A DNA stretch of 64,000 bases from Corynebacterium confusum (GTDB lineage Bacteria; Actinomycetota; Actinomycetes; Mycobacteriales; Mycobacteriaceae): positions 2,151,907 to 2,215,906 of the forward strand of contig NZ_CP047202.1 of assembly GCF_030408715.1 (NCBI RefSeq), given 5' to 3'. Both the position numbers and the translations under genes were made by a program. Under the pieces are notes generated by a model, which saw nothing but the letters and a program-made list of their open reading frames with translations, ran no database searches and had not been told where the DNA came from. Below, one piece after another: positions 16,090 to 26,149 of this stretch; the stretch's first letter is position 1, and each line of letters begins with the position of its first letter.

Positions 16090-18157
16090 CGTCGCGGTCC
16101 TTGTCGTAGTCCCCAGCGTGCTCGCCGAAGTTGAATCCGTACTCGCCGGACGGGGTCTCGCCGGCCTCCCGGCGCTCGCGGGCCGCGCGGGAAGCATCCA
16201 GCAGCGTCATGCGCTTAGGCAGCTCCTCGCCGCGCTCCTTGGCCAGCTCGACCGGGGTCTTGACCGGCACGCGGCCGGCCTGCTGCGGGAAGCGCACGTT
16301 CTCGCCAGGGAAGACGTCGTAGGACTCGCGCGGGACGATGTCGGTGAACAGGCGCTCCAGGTCCGGGCGGCGCAGCGTTTCCTTCTCCAGCAGCTCGGTG
16401 GCCAGGGCATCCAGGTAGTCGCGGTGCTCGGCCAGGATCTCGTAGGCCTGCTGGTGGGCGCGGTCGAGCAAGTAGTGCATCTGCTCGTCGATCTTGGCGG
16501 CGACCTGCTCGGAGTATTCGCTGGTCCCGCCCGGGCGCCCGCCGAAGGGATCGCCCTGTTCCTGGCCGTACTTCACGGTGCCCAGCTCCGGGGAGAAGCC
16601 GTATTCGGTGATCATGGCGCGCGCGATCTTGGTGGCCTGCTCGATATCGGCCGACGCGCCCGTGGTCGGGTGGCCGAAGACCAGCTCCTCGGCGGCGCGG
16701 CCGCCCATGGCGAAGACCAGGCGGGCGAACATCTCGTCGCGGGTGTACATGCCCTTGTCGTCTTCCTGGGCGGTCATGGCGTGGCCTCCGGTGCGGCCGC
16801 GGGCCAGGATGGTGACCTTGTAGACGCGTTCGATGTCCTTGAGCGCCCACGCGGACAGGGTGTGCCCGCCCTCGTGGTAGGCGGTGACCTTCTTCTCCTG
16901 CTCGGAGATGATCTTGGACTGACGGCGTGGGCCGCCCACCACGCGGTCGGTGGCCTCCTCGAGGGCGTCGGCGGTGATCACGTTGCCGCCGATGCGAGCG
17001 GTCAGCAGCGCGGCCTCGTTGAGCACGTTGGCCAGGTCGGCGCCGGACATGCCGGCGGTGCGCTTGGCCAGCTGGGTGACGTCCACGTCCTTGCCCAGCG
17101 GCTTGTTCTTGGAGTGCACGCGCAGGATCTGCTCGCGGCCGGCCAGATCCGGGGCGGTGACCGGGATCTGGCGGTCGAAGCGGCCCGGGCGCAGCAGCGC
17201 CGGGTCCAGGATGTCCGGGCGGTTGGTCGCAGCTATAAGGATGACGCCCTCGCGGTCGCCGAAGCCGTCCATCTCCACCAGCAGCTGGTTCAGGGTCTGC
17301 TCGCGCTCGTCGTGGCCGCCGCCCATGCCGGAGCCGCGCTGGCGGCCGACGGCGTCGATCTCATCGACGAAGATGATGCACGGGCTGTGCTCCTTCGCCT
17401 GCTTGAACAGGTCGCGCACGCGGGACGCGCCCACGCCGACGAACATCTCCACGAAGTCCGAGCCGGAGATGGAATAGAAAGGCACGCCCGCCTCGCCGGC
17501 CACGGCGCGGGCCAGGAGGGTCTTACCGGTGCCGGGCGGGCCGTAGAGCAGCACGCCGCGCGGGATCTTCGCGCCGAGCTCGTGGTAGCGGGTCGGATCC
17601 TCCAGGAAGTCGCGGATCTCCTGGAGCTCGTCGACGGCCTCGTCCGCGCCGGCCACGTCCTCGAAGGTGTTGGTCGGCATGTCCTTGGTGAGCTCTTTGG
17701 CCTTGTTGCCGCCGATGCCGAACATTCCCCCGCCCTGCTGCATGCGGGACATGAAGAAGAACAGGAGGCCAAACAGCAGGAGCATGGGCAGCAAGAAGCT
17801 GAGCATGGAGCCCAGGAAGGATTCCTGGGTCACGTTGGTCTCGTACTTCTCGGCGTCGGTGTCCTTGACCGCGTTGAAGATCTGCTCGCTGGCCCGGGCC
17901 GGGTACTTCGCGACGATCTGCTCGACGCCCTCGCGGTCCTCGACCGTGATGGGCTTTTTCAGTTCCAGGCGCAGCCGCTGTTCGCGGTCGTCGATCTGGG
18001 CTTCCTTCACGTTGCCGTCCTGCAGCTGCTGGATGGCCACCGACGTGTCCGCCGGCTCGTAACCGCGGGTTTCGTCGGTCAGGAAGGTAAAGGCGTACAG
18101 GGCGATGAGCAGGATCGCCGCAATGCCGCCGTAGCGGAGGATTTTCTGGTTTTTCAT
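16082..18157 (-). CDS. ftsH: ATP-dependent zinc metalloprotease FtsH
   Basis: 691 aa from the ATG at 18157 (a TTG one codon earlier is possible). Order: first membrane segment ([18 protein letters not shown]), a small extracytoplasmic domain, second membrane segment ([18 protein letters not shown], about residue 120), AAA+ domain with Walker A GPPGTGKT (about 207), Walker [13 protein letters not shown] and the SRH region [20 protein letters not shown], then the protease domain with the zinc site HEGGH. FtsH degrades unfolded or regulated membrane and cytoplasmic proteins as a hexamer. The tail has a corynebacterial extension. It lies 12 bases downstream of the tilS-hpt ORF in the usual actinobacterial order. 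Confidence 0.95.
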   Translation of the reverse strand: MKNQKILRYGGIAAILLIALYAFTFLTDETRGYEPADTSVAIQQLQDGNVKEAQIDDREQRLRLELKKPITVEDREGVEQIVAKYPARASEQIFNAVKDTDAEKYETNVTQESFLGSMLSFLLPMLLLFGLLFFFMSRMQQGGGMFGIGGNKAKELTKDMPTNTFEDVAGADEAVDELQEIRDFLEDPTRYHELGAKIPRGVLLYGPPGTGKTLLARAVAGEAGVPFYSISGSDFVEMFVGVGASRVRDLFKQAKEHSPCIIFVDEIDAVGRQRGSGMGGGHDEREQTLNQLLVEMDGFGDREGVILIAATNRPDILDPALLRPGRFDRQIPVTAPDLAGREQILRVHSKNKPLGKDVDVTQLAKRTAGMSGADLANVLNEAALLTARIGGNVITADALEEATDRVVGGPRRQSKIISEQEKKVTAYHEGGHTLSAWALKDIERVYKVTILARGRTGGHAMTAQEDDKGMYTRDEMFARLVFAMGGRAAEELVFGHPTTGASADIEQATKIARAMITEYGFSPELGTVKYGQEQGDPFGGRPGGTSEYSEQVAAKIDEQMHYLLDRAHQQAYEILAEHRDYLDALATELLEKETLRRPDLERLFTDIVPRESYDVFPGENVRFPQQAGRVPVKTPVELAKERGEELPKRMTLLDASRAARERREAGETPSGEYGFNFGEHAGDYDKDRDDD

Positions 18158-18169
18158 CAAGGAATAAGT

Positions 18170-19678
18170 CTAGTTGTTGCTGTAGACACTGGGGTGCAGG
18201 GTGCCCACGAACGGCAGGTCGCGGTAGCGCTCGGCGAAGTCGAGGCCGTAGCCAACCACGAACTCGTTGGGGATGTCAAAGCCGACGTCGAACAGGTCCA
18301 GCTTGGCCTTGACGACCTCGGGCTTGCGCAGGAGGGAGACCACCTGCAGGGACTTCGGGTTGCGGTTTCGCAAGTTGCCGATGAGCCAGGACAGGGTCAG
18401 GCCGGAGTCGATGATGTCTTCGACGATGAGCACGTCGCGGTCCGCGATGTCCCGGTCCAGGTCCTTAAGGATGCGCACCACCCCGGAGGAGGAGGTGGAG
18501 TTGCCGTAGGAAGAAACGGCCATGAACTCCAGCTGGGCCGGGATGGACAGCGCCCGAGAGAAGTCCGTGAGGAAATAGGCCGCGCCCTTGAGCACGCAGA
18601 CCAGCAGCAGCTCGTCCTCGGCGTCGCGGTAGTGCTCGGAGACCTTGTCGGCCATTTCTTGGACGCGACGGGCGATGTCGTCTTCGGAGAGGAGGACCGC
18701 TTCCACATCAGAGCCGTACCGCTTGTCCGGCACGGAGTAGTCCTTGGCCTCGTGCAGAGTCATGGTGGGGTGACCTTTCTTCTTCGCTTCTACCAGTGAC
18801 AGTTTGCCACCTCGGCGCAGCACTTCCAAGCTCTGCACCGCCACCGGACCCTGGCCGCGCCAGCCGGTGCACAGCTTGTCGATGCCCCGGATGGCCGCCC
18901 GGGTCACCGGCACGCCGTGCGCGTTCAGCCAGCCGGCAATCGCCCGGCGCCGCTGCGGCTCGGCCAGCGCGGCCAGCTCCGCGCAGTCGTCGATTAATCG
19001 ATCGGGGCTCAGCAGCTCGTCGTCGGCGGCGACGTCCGCGGCCGCCTGGGCCAGCGCCGGGGTGGGGTCCCCGCCGATGATGTCGCGCAGCAGCGGCAGG
19101 ACCTGGGTGCGGATGGCCACGCGGCGGAAGCGGGCATCGGCGTTCTGCGGATCCTGCCAGGGGGTATAGCCCAGCTCCCGGCAGGCCCCCTCGGTGTCGG
19201 ATCTGCGCACGCTCAGCAGCGGGCGCCAGATATTGTTTTCCACCTTTCGCATGCCCGTCGCCTTGCCGCGCAAGGCCCCCAGCAGCAGGGTTTCCGCCTG
19301 GTCGTCGGCGGTGTGGGCGACCAGGACGGGCCGTTGCGTGCCCAGCGCCTGGTACCGCGCGATCCGGGCGGCGGCCTCGGTGGGCTCGGCGACCTCGACG
19401 GAGATGACCTTCCCGACCACGCCCAACTGGCGTGCCGCCTCCACCGCGCGCTCGGAGACCTCCCGCGAGCCGGGCTGCAGGCCGTGATCGACGGAGACGG
19501 CGGTGATTTTGTCCTTGTGCTCTCCGTACTCGGCCGCCAGGGCGGCGGTCAGGGCGAAGGAATCCGCCCCGCCCGACAGCCCGACGGTCACAGCGGGATA
19601 GCCCTCCGCGAAGGGCCGCACCGCGGTGCGGCAGGCCAGAAAGTGCGGGGATTTCCGCGGCCAGAAGGGCTCGGCCAT
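18170..19678 (-). CDS. tilS-hpt: TilS-Hpt fused ORF: tRNA(Ile)-lysidine synthetase plus hypoxanthine phosphoribosyltransferase
   Basis: A single 502-codon frame. Residues 1-300 are TilS: the PP-loop [18 protein letters not shown] and [18 protein letters not shown]; TilS makes lysidine at the wobble base of tRNA(Ile) CAU. Residues 306-502 are Hpt: [26 protein letters not shown], the PRPP loop [13 protein letters not shown] and [17 protein letters not shown]; Hpt salvages hypoxanthine and guanine. The junction ([18 protein letters not shown]) has no stop, unlike the separate genes usual in this cluster, but the hpt ATG at 18763 keeps its own ribosome-binding site. Either a true bifunctional protein or two overlapping products are possible. 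Fused TilS/HprT proteins are known in some Firmicutes. Confidence 0.88.
   Translation of the reverse strand: MAEPFWPRKSPHFLACRTAVRPFAEGYPAVTVGLSGGADSFALTAALAAEYGEHKDKITAVSVDHGLQPGSREVSERAVEAARQLGVVGKVISVEVAEPTEAAARIARYQALGTQRPVLVAHTADDQAETLLLGALRGKATGMRKVENNIWRPLLSVRRSDTEGACRELGYTPWQDPQNADARFRRVAIRTQVLPLLRDIIGGDPTPALAQAAADVAADDELLSPDRLIDDCAELAALAEPQRRRAIAGWLNAHGVPVTRAAIRGIDKLCTGWRGQGPVAVQSLEVLRRGGKLSLVEAKKKGHPTMTLHEAKDYSVPDKRYGSDVEAVLLSEDDIARRVQEMADKVSEHYRDAEDELLLVCVLKGAAYFLTDFSRALSIPAQLEFMAVSSYGNSTSSSGVVRILKDLDRDIADRDVLIVEDIIDSGLTLSWLIGNLRNRNPKSLQVVSLLRKPEVVKAKLDLFDVGFDIPNEFVVGYGLDFAERYRDLPFVGTLHPSVYSNN
18761..18780 (-). promoter_or_regulatory. internal ribosome-binding site and ATG for separate Hpt
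   Basis: On the minus strand AGAAAGG (18780-18774) lies 10 bases before the ATG at 18763, in frame with the long tilS-hpt ORF. Starting here gives a 197-aa Hpt (18170-18763) of normal length. It suggests that Hpt can also be made on its own. Confidence 0.6.
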
Positions 19679-19680
19679 GG

Positions 19681-20943
19681 CTAGTACTGGGCCAGGATGC
19701 TGGTCAGCGCGTCCTGGTTGGCGCGGGCGGGCAGCAGCTCGCCGTCGTTGGTCAGCAGGGCGAAGGCGTAGATGCGGCCGGACTGGCCCTGGGCGGTGCC
19801 GGCCAAGGCGGCGGTGCCCGTGAGCGTGCCGGTCTTGGCGCGCACGTAGCCCTTACCCGCCAGGTCACCGTAGCGTTCGTAAAGGGTGCCCTCCCCGCCG
19901 GCGACCGGCAGGTAGGTCAGCAGCGGCCGCAGGTCCGCATCCTCGGCGGCGTGCTCGACCAGGTGGGCCAGCAGCTGGGCGTTCAGGCGGTTGTCCGAAG
20001 AAAGGCCAGAGTTGTCCTCCAGGTGCGCCCCGCTCAGGTCGTAGCCGGCATCGTGTAGGACCTCGAAGGTGGCCTCGGTCGCGCCTTGGAAGCTCGCCGG
20101 CTTGCCCTGGTGGAGGGCGAGCTCGCGGGCGATAGCCTCGGCCGCGACGTTGTCGGAGTGCTTAACCATCTGCTCGGCGCGCAGGGACAGCGGCTCGGAT
20201 TCGATGGTGGCCGCGATCTGCGCGCCCTCCGGGGCAGTGCCTTCGCCGGCCTCCGCGCCCAGGCGATCGGCCAGCTGCTGGGCGACGTCGCGGGCCGGCT
20301 GGTGGCTGCGCGGGACGTCGCCTTCGGTGGCACCCAGCCGCCCGCCATAGAGCATGGACGGCTGCATGGGGGCGACGTAGCCTTCGTCCACGTTGGCCGG
20401 GTCCCAACCAGCGGCCTGCTCGGGGCCGGACCAGACGGAGTTGTCGATCAGCACGCGGGAGGCGCTGCCGATTTCCTCAGCCGCGCGGTCCAGCTGCTCG
20501 TGGGTGATCCACACGTCGCCGGCGGATTTAATGATGACGTCGTCGCCAGCGCGGACGATATCGGTGCGCAGCCGCTCGTTTTCGTCCAGGGCCAGGGTGG
20601 CCGCCGCCGTGGTCAGCACCTTGGTACTCGAGGCGGGAACGAGGGCTTTGCCCGCGTCCTTTTCCCACAGCACCGCGCCATCGGTGGTGTCGATGATTTG
20701 GGCGCCGTAATTGCCCAGGTCTTCCTTGTCCAGCGCCTCGATTTCGCCGGCCAGCGCGGCCGCGTCAATATCCCCCGGGGTGGCCGGGGTGAGCGCGTCG
20801 TCGGGGGCGGAGACGGCAAACTCCTCGCCGTGGTCCAAGTCGCTGTAGGCCTGCTGCACTGTGATGCCTACCGCCGCAGTCGTGCCTACCGCGGCGGCGG
20901 TGACCACCGCAGCGAGGGTCCACCACACATGTTTTGCCTTCAT
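19681..20943 (-). CDS. dacB: D-alanyl-D-alanine carboxypeptidase/endopeptidase (PBP4/DacB family)
   Basis: 420 aa. The N-terminal segment [22 protein letters not shown] is a signal anchor or signal peptide, so the enzyme acts outside the membrane on peptidoglycan. The penicillin-binding motifs are present: [13 protein letters not shown] (SxxK, around residue 103), KHSDN (SxN, around 262) and AKTGTLTG (KTG, around 375). The large insertion between SxxK and SxN is typical of the class C PBP4 type. It trims or cleaves stem peptides. It is the first gene of the minus-strand cluster and diverges from ppa across 85 bases, so both promoters must lie there. Confidence 0.88.
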   Translation of the reverse strand: MKAKHVWWTLAAVVTAAAVGTTAAVGITVQQAYSDLDHGEEFAVSAPDDALTPATPGDIDAAALAGEIEALDKEDLGNYGAQIIDTTDGAVLWEKDAGKALVPASSTKVLTTAAATLALDENERLRTDIVRAGDDVIIKSAGDVWITHEQLDRAAEEIGSASRVLIDNSVWSGPEQAAGWDPANVDEGYVAPMQPSMLYGGRLGATEGDVPRSHQPARDVAQQLADRLGAEAGEGTAPEGAQIAATIESEPLSLRAEQMVKHSDNVAAEAIARELALHQGKPASFQGATEATFEVLHDAGYDLSGAHLEDNSGLSSDNRLNAQLLAHLVEHAAEDADLRPLLTYLPVAGGEGTLYERYGDLAGKGYVRAKTGTLTGTAALAGTAQGQSGRIYAFALLTNDGELLPARANQDALTSILAQY

Positions 20944-21028
20944 CGCCTAATACCCTACCCCGGGCGCACGCTAGGATGTTCACTAGAATCAATACCGGCA
21001 ATTTGCATTTCTTTCATGGAGGTACAAC

Positions 21029-21505
21029 GTGAGCATTGAAGTAACCATCGAGATCCCGAAGGGCTCCCGCAACAAGTACGAGGTTGACCACGAGACCGGC
21101 AAGGTCTACCTGGATCGCTACCTGTTCACCCCGATGGCCTACCCGGCGGACTACGGTTTCATCGACCACACCCTGGGCGAGGACGGGGATCCGCTCGACG
21201 CCCTGGTTCTCCTGCCGGAGCCGGTCTTCCCGGGCGTCATCGTGGAAGCCCGCATCGTCGGCGTGTTCAAGATGACCGATGAAGCCGGCGGCGACGACAA
21301 GCTGCTGGCCGTGGTCGATGACCCGCGTTGGGAGCGCTACCAGGACATCGACGATGTCGAGCAGCACATCAAGGACGAGATCGAGCACTTCTTCACCCGC
21401 TACAAGGATCTGGAGCCCAACAAGGAGGTCACCGGTTCCGGCTGGGGCAACAAGGAAGAGGCGGAGAAGATCCACGCCGCCGCCATCGAGCGCTACCAGG
21501 GCTAG
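21029..21505 (+). CDS. ppa: inorganic pyrophosphatase
   Basis: 158 aa starting at GTG 21029 with GGAGGT 6 bases upstream. It is a soluble family I pyrophosphatase that hydrolyses PPi and drives biosynthesis. Family signatures are [39 protein letters not shown] (the metal-binding Asp cluster), VVDDPRW and the C-terminal [12 protein letters not shown]. The divergent neighbour dacB is a conserved arrangement in corynebacteria and mycobacteria. Confidence 0.95.
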   Translation: MSIEVTIEIPKGSRNKYEVDHETGKVYLDRYLFTPMAYPADYGFIDHTLGEDGDPLDALVLLPEPVFPGVIVEARIVGVFKMTDEAGGDDKLLAVVDDPRWERYQDIDDVEQHIKDEIEHFFTRYKDLEPNKEVTGSGWGNKEEAEKIHAAAIERYQG

Positions 21506-21513
21506 TCCTTATT

Positions 21514-21804
21514 ATGCGTAACGTTAACCCGACTGAGGTCCCCGCGGGCGCCCAGCTCATCGACGTGCGGGAGGACAGCGAGTGGGCCACCGAGCACGCC
21601 GCTGGCGCCACCCACATCCCGATGGGCGAAATCATCGACCGCGTGGGCGAGCTGGATAGCGATAAGCCCGTCTACGTCATCTGCCATTCCGGTGGGCGCA
21701 GCCTGCAAGTGGCCGCCTACCTGGAGCAGAACTTTGGCCTCGACACCGTCAACGTCGTCGGCGGGACCGACAACTGGAAGGCCAGCGGTCGCGAGATGGC
21801 CTAA
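21514..21804 (+). CDS. single-domain rhodanese (sulfurtransferase)
   Basis: 96 aa from ATG 21514, 8 bases after ppa, so probably co-transcribed. It is a minimal rhodanese: QLIDVREDSEWATEHAAGA, HIPMGEI, and the active-site loop ICHSGGRS with the catalytic Cys near residue 61, followed by VVGGTDNWK. Small rhodaneses carry persulfide sulfur or detoxify sulfur species in the cytoplasm. A longer upstream reading lies inside ppa and is not used. Confidence 0.88.
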   Translation: MRNVNPTEVPAGAQLIDVREDSEWATEHAAGATHIPMGEIIDRVGELDSDKPVYVICHSGGRSLQVAAYLEQNFGLDTVNVVGGTDNWKASGREMA

Positions 21805-21862
21805 ATCGTTGGCTCTCGCCAATCATTTAGGTTTTCGACCTTAGGGGCGCTACTATGGTGGA

Positions 21863-22306
21863 ATGACCTCAATACCCACCGAATTGCTAGAATCCCCGTC
21901 TTTCCAGTTGGAGCGCCTCCGCCGCCGCACCCGCGACGGCGTCGAGGCCGCCTTGTCCACCAAGCAGACCACCCTGCGCGAGTACTGGGTGCTGACCTGC
22001 TTGGTGGATTCTTCTGCCACCTCCCAGTCCTCCCTGTCCGAGCTTTTGGCTATCGATGCCTCGGATATGGTCCGCCTCCTCGACTCGCTGGAAAAGCGCG
22101 GCTGGGCCAAGCGCGAGCGCGACCCGCAGGACCGCCGCCGCCAGATCGTGGCCTCGACCAAGAAGGGCTCCAAGGCCCAGAAGGAACTGGCCCAGCTGGT
22201 CGACTCCGCCGAGGAAGAGGCCCTGGACTCTTCCACCAACAAGCAGCTTAAACACCTGCGCAAGCTGGCCAAGTCGATCATTGCCGCGGACGAGGAAGAA
22301 GCGTAA
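21863..22306 (+). CDS. MarR-family transcription regulator
   Basis: 147 aa with the MarR winged-helix core: LREYWVLTCLVDSSATSQSS, LSELLAIDASDMVRLLDSLE (recognition helix) and KRGWAKRERDPQDRRRQIV (wing, DPQDRR signature), flanked by dimerisation helices. Its stop codon directly abuts the ATG of the Pls-type synthetase, so the two form one operon and the regulator probably controls the synthetase and itself. A TACTAT -10 box ends 6 bases before the ATG, so the mRNA may be leaderless. The ligand is unknown. Confidence 0.88.
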   Translation: MTSIPTELLESPSFQLERLRRRTRDGVEAALSTKQTTLREYWVLTCLVDSSATSQSSLSELLAIDASDMVRLLDSLEKRGWAKRERDPQDRRRQIVASTKKGSKAQKELAQLVDSAEEEALDSSTNKQLKHLRKLAKSIIAADEEEA

Positions 22307-25300
22307 ATGGTCCCGCAACACTACCTAGCCAGTGCCCTAGCCCCGCGCCCGCGGACTCTCTGGGACGTGCTGTGCACCACCGCTGAACTCTTCCCGGAGG
22401 CAGCGGCCATCGACGACGGCGAGGTGATGACCTACGCCGAACTCATCGACAGCGCCCGCGCCTGGGCGGCCGAGCTGGCATCCCAGGGCATCCGCCGCGG
22501 CGACCGCATTGGCATCCGCATGACCTCGGGCCACCGCGACCTTTACCTGGCCATCGTGTCCACCCTGGCGGTGGGCGCGGCCTACGTGCCGGTGGACGCG
22601 GACGACCCGGACGAGCGCGCCGAGATGGTCTTCGGTGAAGCCGATATCGACGGCCTGTTCACCGACGCCGGCTTCCGCCCGCTGCGCCGGCGCGAGCCCG
22701 CCCCGCTGGAGGAGCCGCGGCCGGAAGATAACGCCTGGATCATCTTCACCTCCGGCTCGACCGGCAAGCCCAAGGGCGTGGCGGTGAGCAACCGATCCGC
22801 GGCGGCCTTCGTGGACGCGGAAGCCGCGCTCTTTTTGATCGACAACCCGCTCGGCCCGGACGACCGCGTGCTGGCGGGCCTGTCCGTGGCCTTCGACGCC
22901 TCCTGCGAGGAGATGTGGCTGGCCTGGGGCCACGGCGCCTGCCTGGTGCCGGCCCCGCGCTCGCTGGTGCGCTCCGGCATGGATCTGGGCCCCTGGCTCA
23001 TCCGCCGCGACATTACCGTCGTCTCTACCGTCCCGACCCTGGCCGGCCTCTGGCCGGCGGAGGCGCTGGACCACGTGCGCCTGCTCATCGTGGGCGGCGA
23101 AGCCTGCTCGCAGGAGCTGGTCGAGCGCCTGGCGACCGAGGACCGCGAGATGTGGAATACCTACGGGCCCACCGAGGCCACCGTGGTCGCTTGCGCCGCG
23201 CAGCTCAAGCCCGGCCAGCCCGTCTCCATCGGCCTGCCGCTCAACGGCTGGGACCTGGCCGTCATCGACGGCTCCGGCCACCCGGTGGCTTACGGCGAGG
23301 TCGGCGAGCTGGTCATCGGCGGCGTCGGCCTGGCGTCCTACCTGGACCCGGTCAAGGACGCGGAGAAATACGCGCCGCTAGAATCCCTCGGCTGGCAGCG
23401 CGCCTACCGCACCGGCGACCACGTGCGGCTGGAGGAAGACGGCCTCTACTTCGTGGGCCGCGTGGACGACCAGGTCAAGATCGGCGGACGCCGCATCGAG
23501 CTCGGCGAGGTCGAGGCGAACGTCGCCGCCCTGGACAACGTCTACAACTCCGCCGTCGCCGTGCAGAAGACCCCCGGCGGCGAGTCCGTGCTGGTGGGCT
23601 ACGTGAGCCTGGAAGAGCCGGACCGCGGCTTCGACGAGCGCCAGGCGCACGAGCGACTAGCCGAGACCATGCCGGCGGCCCTAGTCCCGCGCATCTGCGT
23701 GATGGACGAGCTGCCCGTGCGCACCTCCGGCAAGGTGGACAAGAAGGCCCTGCCCTGGCCGCTGCCCGGCGTGGGTGTGGACAGCGCCGGCCTGACCGCC
23801 ACCGAGGTCTGGCTGGCCCAGCTGTGGGTCGACGTGCTGGGCGTGTCCGTCGAGGACGAGAACGCGGACTTCTTTTCCCTGGGCGGGACCTCCCTGGCCG
23901 CAGCGACCTTGGTCGGCCGGATCCGCGAGCGTTACCCCACCGTGGCCGTGCGCGACCTCTACGATCACCCGCGGCTGGGCTCGCTGGCCGAGCACCTCGC
24001 CGGCGCCGAGCCGCGTCCGGAAACCCACGAGCCGCGCTCCGTGGCCCCGGTGGGCGCCGCGACCCGCGTGGCGCAGACCCTCACCAACGTGGTCGCCATG
24101 ACGCTATCCGGCATGACCTGGATCGCCTGGCTGCTGCTGGGCTCGAACCTGGCAGCGGCGGCCGGCATTGATTTCGCCGTGCACACCAGCTGGTGGCTGG
24201 TGGCCGTCCTGCTGGTCGTCTTCGCGACCCCGCTGGGGCGCATCCCCATCGGTGCATTGGGCGCCCGCGCGCTCACGGCCGGGATTTCCCCGGGCGACTA
24301 CCCGCGCGGCGGCTGGGTCCACCTGCGCATCTGGGCCGCGGAGCGCTGGGCGGACGCCTCCGGATCCCGCGGCATCGAGGGCGCTACCTGGGTCAACAAC
24401 TACGCCCGCCTGCTGGGGGTAAAGATCGGCAAGTCCGTGGACCTGCACACCCTGCCGCCCGTGACCGGGCTGCTGACGGTGGGCAAGCACGCGGCCATCG
24501 AGCCGGGCGTGGACCTGTCCGGCTACTGGGTGGACGGGGACGTCGTCCACGTCGGCGCCATCGACATCAAGGAGGGCGCCCGCATCGGCGCGCGCTCGAC
24601 CCTGCTGCCCGGCGCGGTCATCGGCTCTTATGCCCACGTGGAGACCGGCTCCACCGTCACCGGGGCCAAGAAGGTCAAGGCGGACCAACGCTGGTCCGGC
24701 TCCCCGGCGCGCAAGGTCGGCCGATCCAAACACCGCTTCCCCGACCACCCGCCGGCGCGGCGCTCCGGCTGGGTGCCGGTCTACGGGCTGACCTCGGTGC
24801 TACTGTCGCTGCTGCCCATCGTCGCCGTGGCAGCCGGCGCCGCGCTGGTGGCCTGGCTGGTAAACGGCCCCGGCAACCCCGCGGTCGGCGCCGTGCTTTA
24901 CGCCCCGCTGGGCGGGCTGGTGGCCTTCGCGGTCTACCTGGCGCTGACCTGGGCGGGCGTGCGGCTGTTCTCGCTGGGGCTCAAGCCCGGCACGAACCCG
25001 GTGCGCTCCGCAGCCGGTTGGCGCACGTGGACCATCACCCGCCTGATGGACGACGCGCGCACCAACCTCTTCCCGCTTTATGCGGGCCAGCTGACCCCGG
25101 CCTGGCTGCGCAGCCTGGGAGCGAAGATCGGCTCCGACGTGGAGGTCTCCACCGCCGTGATGGTGCCCAAGTTCGCGGAGGTCAAGGACGGCGCGTTCCT
25201 CGCCGACGACACCCTGCTGGGCGGTTACGAGCTCGGCGGCGGCTGGATGCTCACCGACGTGTCCAAGGTGGGCAAGCGCTCCTTCCTGGGCAACTCCGGC

Positions 25301-26149
25301 GTGACGGGCCCGGGCCGCAAGCTGTCCAAGAACTCCTTGGTGGCCGTGCTCTCCTCGACCCCGAAGAAGTCCAAGGCCGGCGCCAACTGGTGGGGCTCCC
25401 CGCCGGAGCGCATGCGGCGCGTGGAGGCCCACGTGGAAGGCAGCAGCGGCGATTCCCACACCTACCGCCCGGGCCTAGGCGTGAAGGTCGCCCGCGGGCT
25501 GGTGGAGACCCTCCGCCTGCTCGCCCCGATGGCCTCGGCCATGCTGGCCGCCGGCGTGCTGGCCACCCTGCTGTGGCTGCTCCAGGCCGCTAACCTGGGC
25601 GTGGCAATCGCGCTGAGCGGCCTCGTCCTCATGGCGGCCGGCGCGGTCGCCGTGGCGATTGCCTGGGTCGCGAAATGGGTCTGCGTCGGCAAACACCGCG
25701 CCGCGGATCACCCGCTGTGGTCGGCGTTCGTCTGGCTCAACGAGCTGCAGGACACCTTCGTCGAGGTCGTCGCCGCGCCCTGGTTTTTCAACCACACCAC
25801 CGGCGCGGGCGAAATCAACCTGGCGCTGCGTTCGCTGGGCGTCAAGGTCGGCCGCGGCGCCTGGATTGAAACCTACTGGTTCCCGGAAACGGACCTGTGC
25901 GTGGTCGGCCGCGGCGCGTCCGTGGGCCCCGGCACGGTGGTCCAGACCCACCTTTTCCAGGACCGCGTGATGAGCCTGGATACCGTCACCGTCTCCGACG
26001 GGGCCACCCTGGCCGCCCACTCGGTCGCCCTTCCGGCCGCCACCATCGGGGCCGGCGCGACCGTCGCGCCCGGCTCCCTGGTCATGCGCGGCGATGCCGT
26101 GCCGAGCGACTCCGCCTGGCAGGGCAACCCCATCGAGCCGCTCACCTAG
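22307..26149 (+). CDS. Pls/PosA-type single-module non-ribosomal peptide synthetase (amino-acid polymer synthetase-like)
   Basis: 1280 aa. Residues 1-490 form an adenylation domain: FTSGSTGKPKGV (A3), NTYGPTEATV (A5), GELVIGG, YRTGD (A7), GRVDDQVKIGGRRIELGE (A8) and SGKVDKKALP with the A10 Lys. A carrier domain follows, with FFSLGGTSLAA (phosphopantetheine Ser near 527). There is no condensation or thioesterase domain. The rest alternates membrane pairs (about 595-645, 828-895, 1064-1124) with three soluble hexapeptide-repeat, acyltransferase-like domains (about 698-804, 931-1034, 1158-1278). This is the architecture of epsilon-poly-L-lysine synthetase, which polymerises one amino acid at the membrane. 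The substrate cannot be read by eye. It is coupled to the MarR gene. Confidence 0.88.
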   Translation: MVPQHYLASALAPRPRTLWDVLCTTAELFPEAAAIDDGEVMTYAELIDSARAWAAELASQGIRRGDRIGIRMTSGHRDLYLAIVSTLAVGAAYVPVDADDPDERAEMVFGEADIDGLFTDAGFRPLRRREPAPLEEPRPEDNAWIIFTSGSTGKPKGVAVSNRSAAAFVDAEAALFLIDNPLGPDDRVLAGLSVAFDASCEEMWLAWGHGACLVPAPRSLVRSGMDLGPWLIRRDITVVSTVPTLAGLWPAEALDHVRLLIVGGEACSQELVERLATEDREMWNTYGPTEATVVACAAQLKPGQPVSIGLPLNGWDLAVIDGSGHPVAYGEVGELVIGGVGLASYLDPVKDAEKYAPLESLGWQRAYRTGDHVRLEEDGLYFVGRVDDQVKIGGRRIELGEVEANVAALDNVYNSAVAVQKTPGGESVLVGYVSLEEPDRGFDERQAHERLAETMPAALVPRICVMDELPVRTSGKVDKKALPWPLPGVGVDSAGLTATEVWLAQLWVDVLGVSVEDENADFFSLGGTSLAAATLVGRIRERYPTVAVRDLYDHPRLGSLAEHLAGAEPRPETHEPRSVAPVGAATRVAQTLTNVVAMTLSGMTWIAWLLLGSNLAAAAGIDFAVHTSWWLVAVLLVVFATPLGRIPIGALGARALTAGISPGDYPRGGWVHLRIWAAERWADASGSRGIEGATWVNNYARLLGVKIGKSVDLHTLPPVTGLLTVGKHAAIEPGVDLSGYWVDGDVVHVGAIDIKEGARIGARSTLLPGAVIGSYAHVETGSTVTGAKKVKADQRWSGSPARKVGRSKHRFPDHPPARRSGWVPVYGLTSVLLSLLPIVAVAAGAALVAWLVNGPGNPAVGAVLYAPLGGLVAFAVYLALTWAGVRLFSLGLKPGTNPVRSAAGWRTWTITRLMDDARTNLFPLYAGQLTPAWLRSLGAKIGSDVEVSTAVMVPKFAEVKDGAFLADDTLLGGYELGGGWMLTDVSKVGKRSFLGNSGVTGPGRKLSKNSLVAVLSSTPKKSKAGANWWGSPPERMRRVEAHVEGSSGDSHTYRPGLGVKVARGLVETLRLLAPMASAMLAAGVLATLLWLLQAANLGVAIALSGLVLMAAGAVAVAIAWVAKWVCVGKHRAADHPLWSAFVWLNELQDTFVEVVAAPWFFNHTTGAGEINLALRSLGVKVGRGAWIETYWFPETDLCVVGRGASVGPGTVVQTHLFQDRVMSLDTVTVSDGATLAAHSVALPAATIGAGATVAPGSLVMRGDAVPSDSAWQGNPIEPLT

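Noticed and set aside
15917..18799. 960-codon open frame opposite ftsH
   Set aside because: An antisense shadow of a high-GC gene; the translation is a low-complexity mix of Val/Gly/His/Leu with no domain, while ftsH on the other strand is complete.
21809..21822. Small hairpin TTGGC-TCTC-GCCAA after the rhodanese gene
   Set aside because: Only five pairs and no T-run, too weak to call a terminator.
22915..24171. Long open frame within the Pls-type gene
   Set aside because: Frame-shifted shadow of the synthetase; Arg/Gly/Pro-rich.
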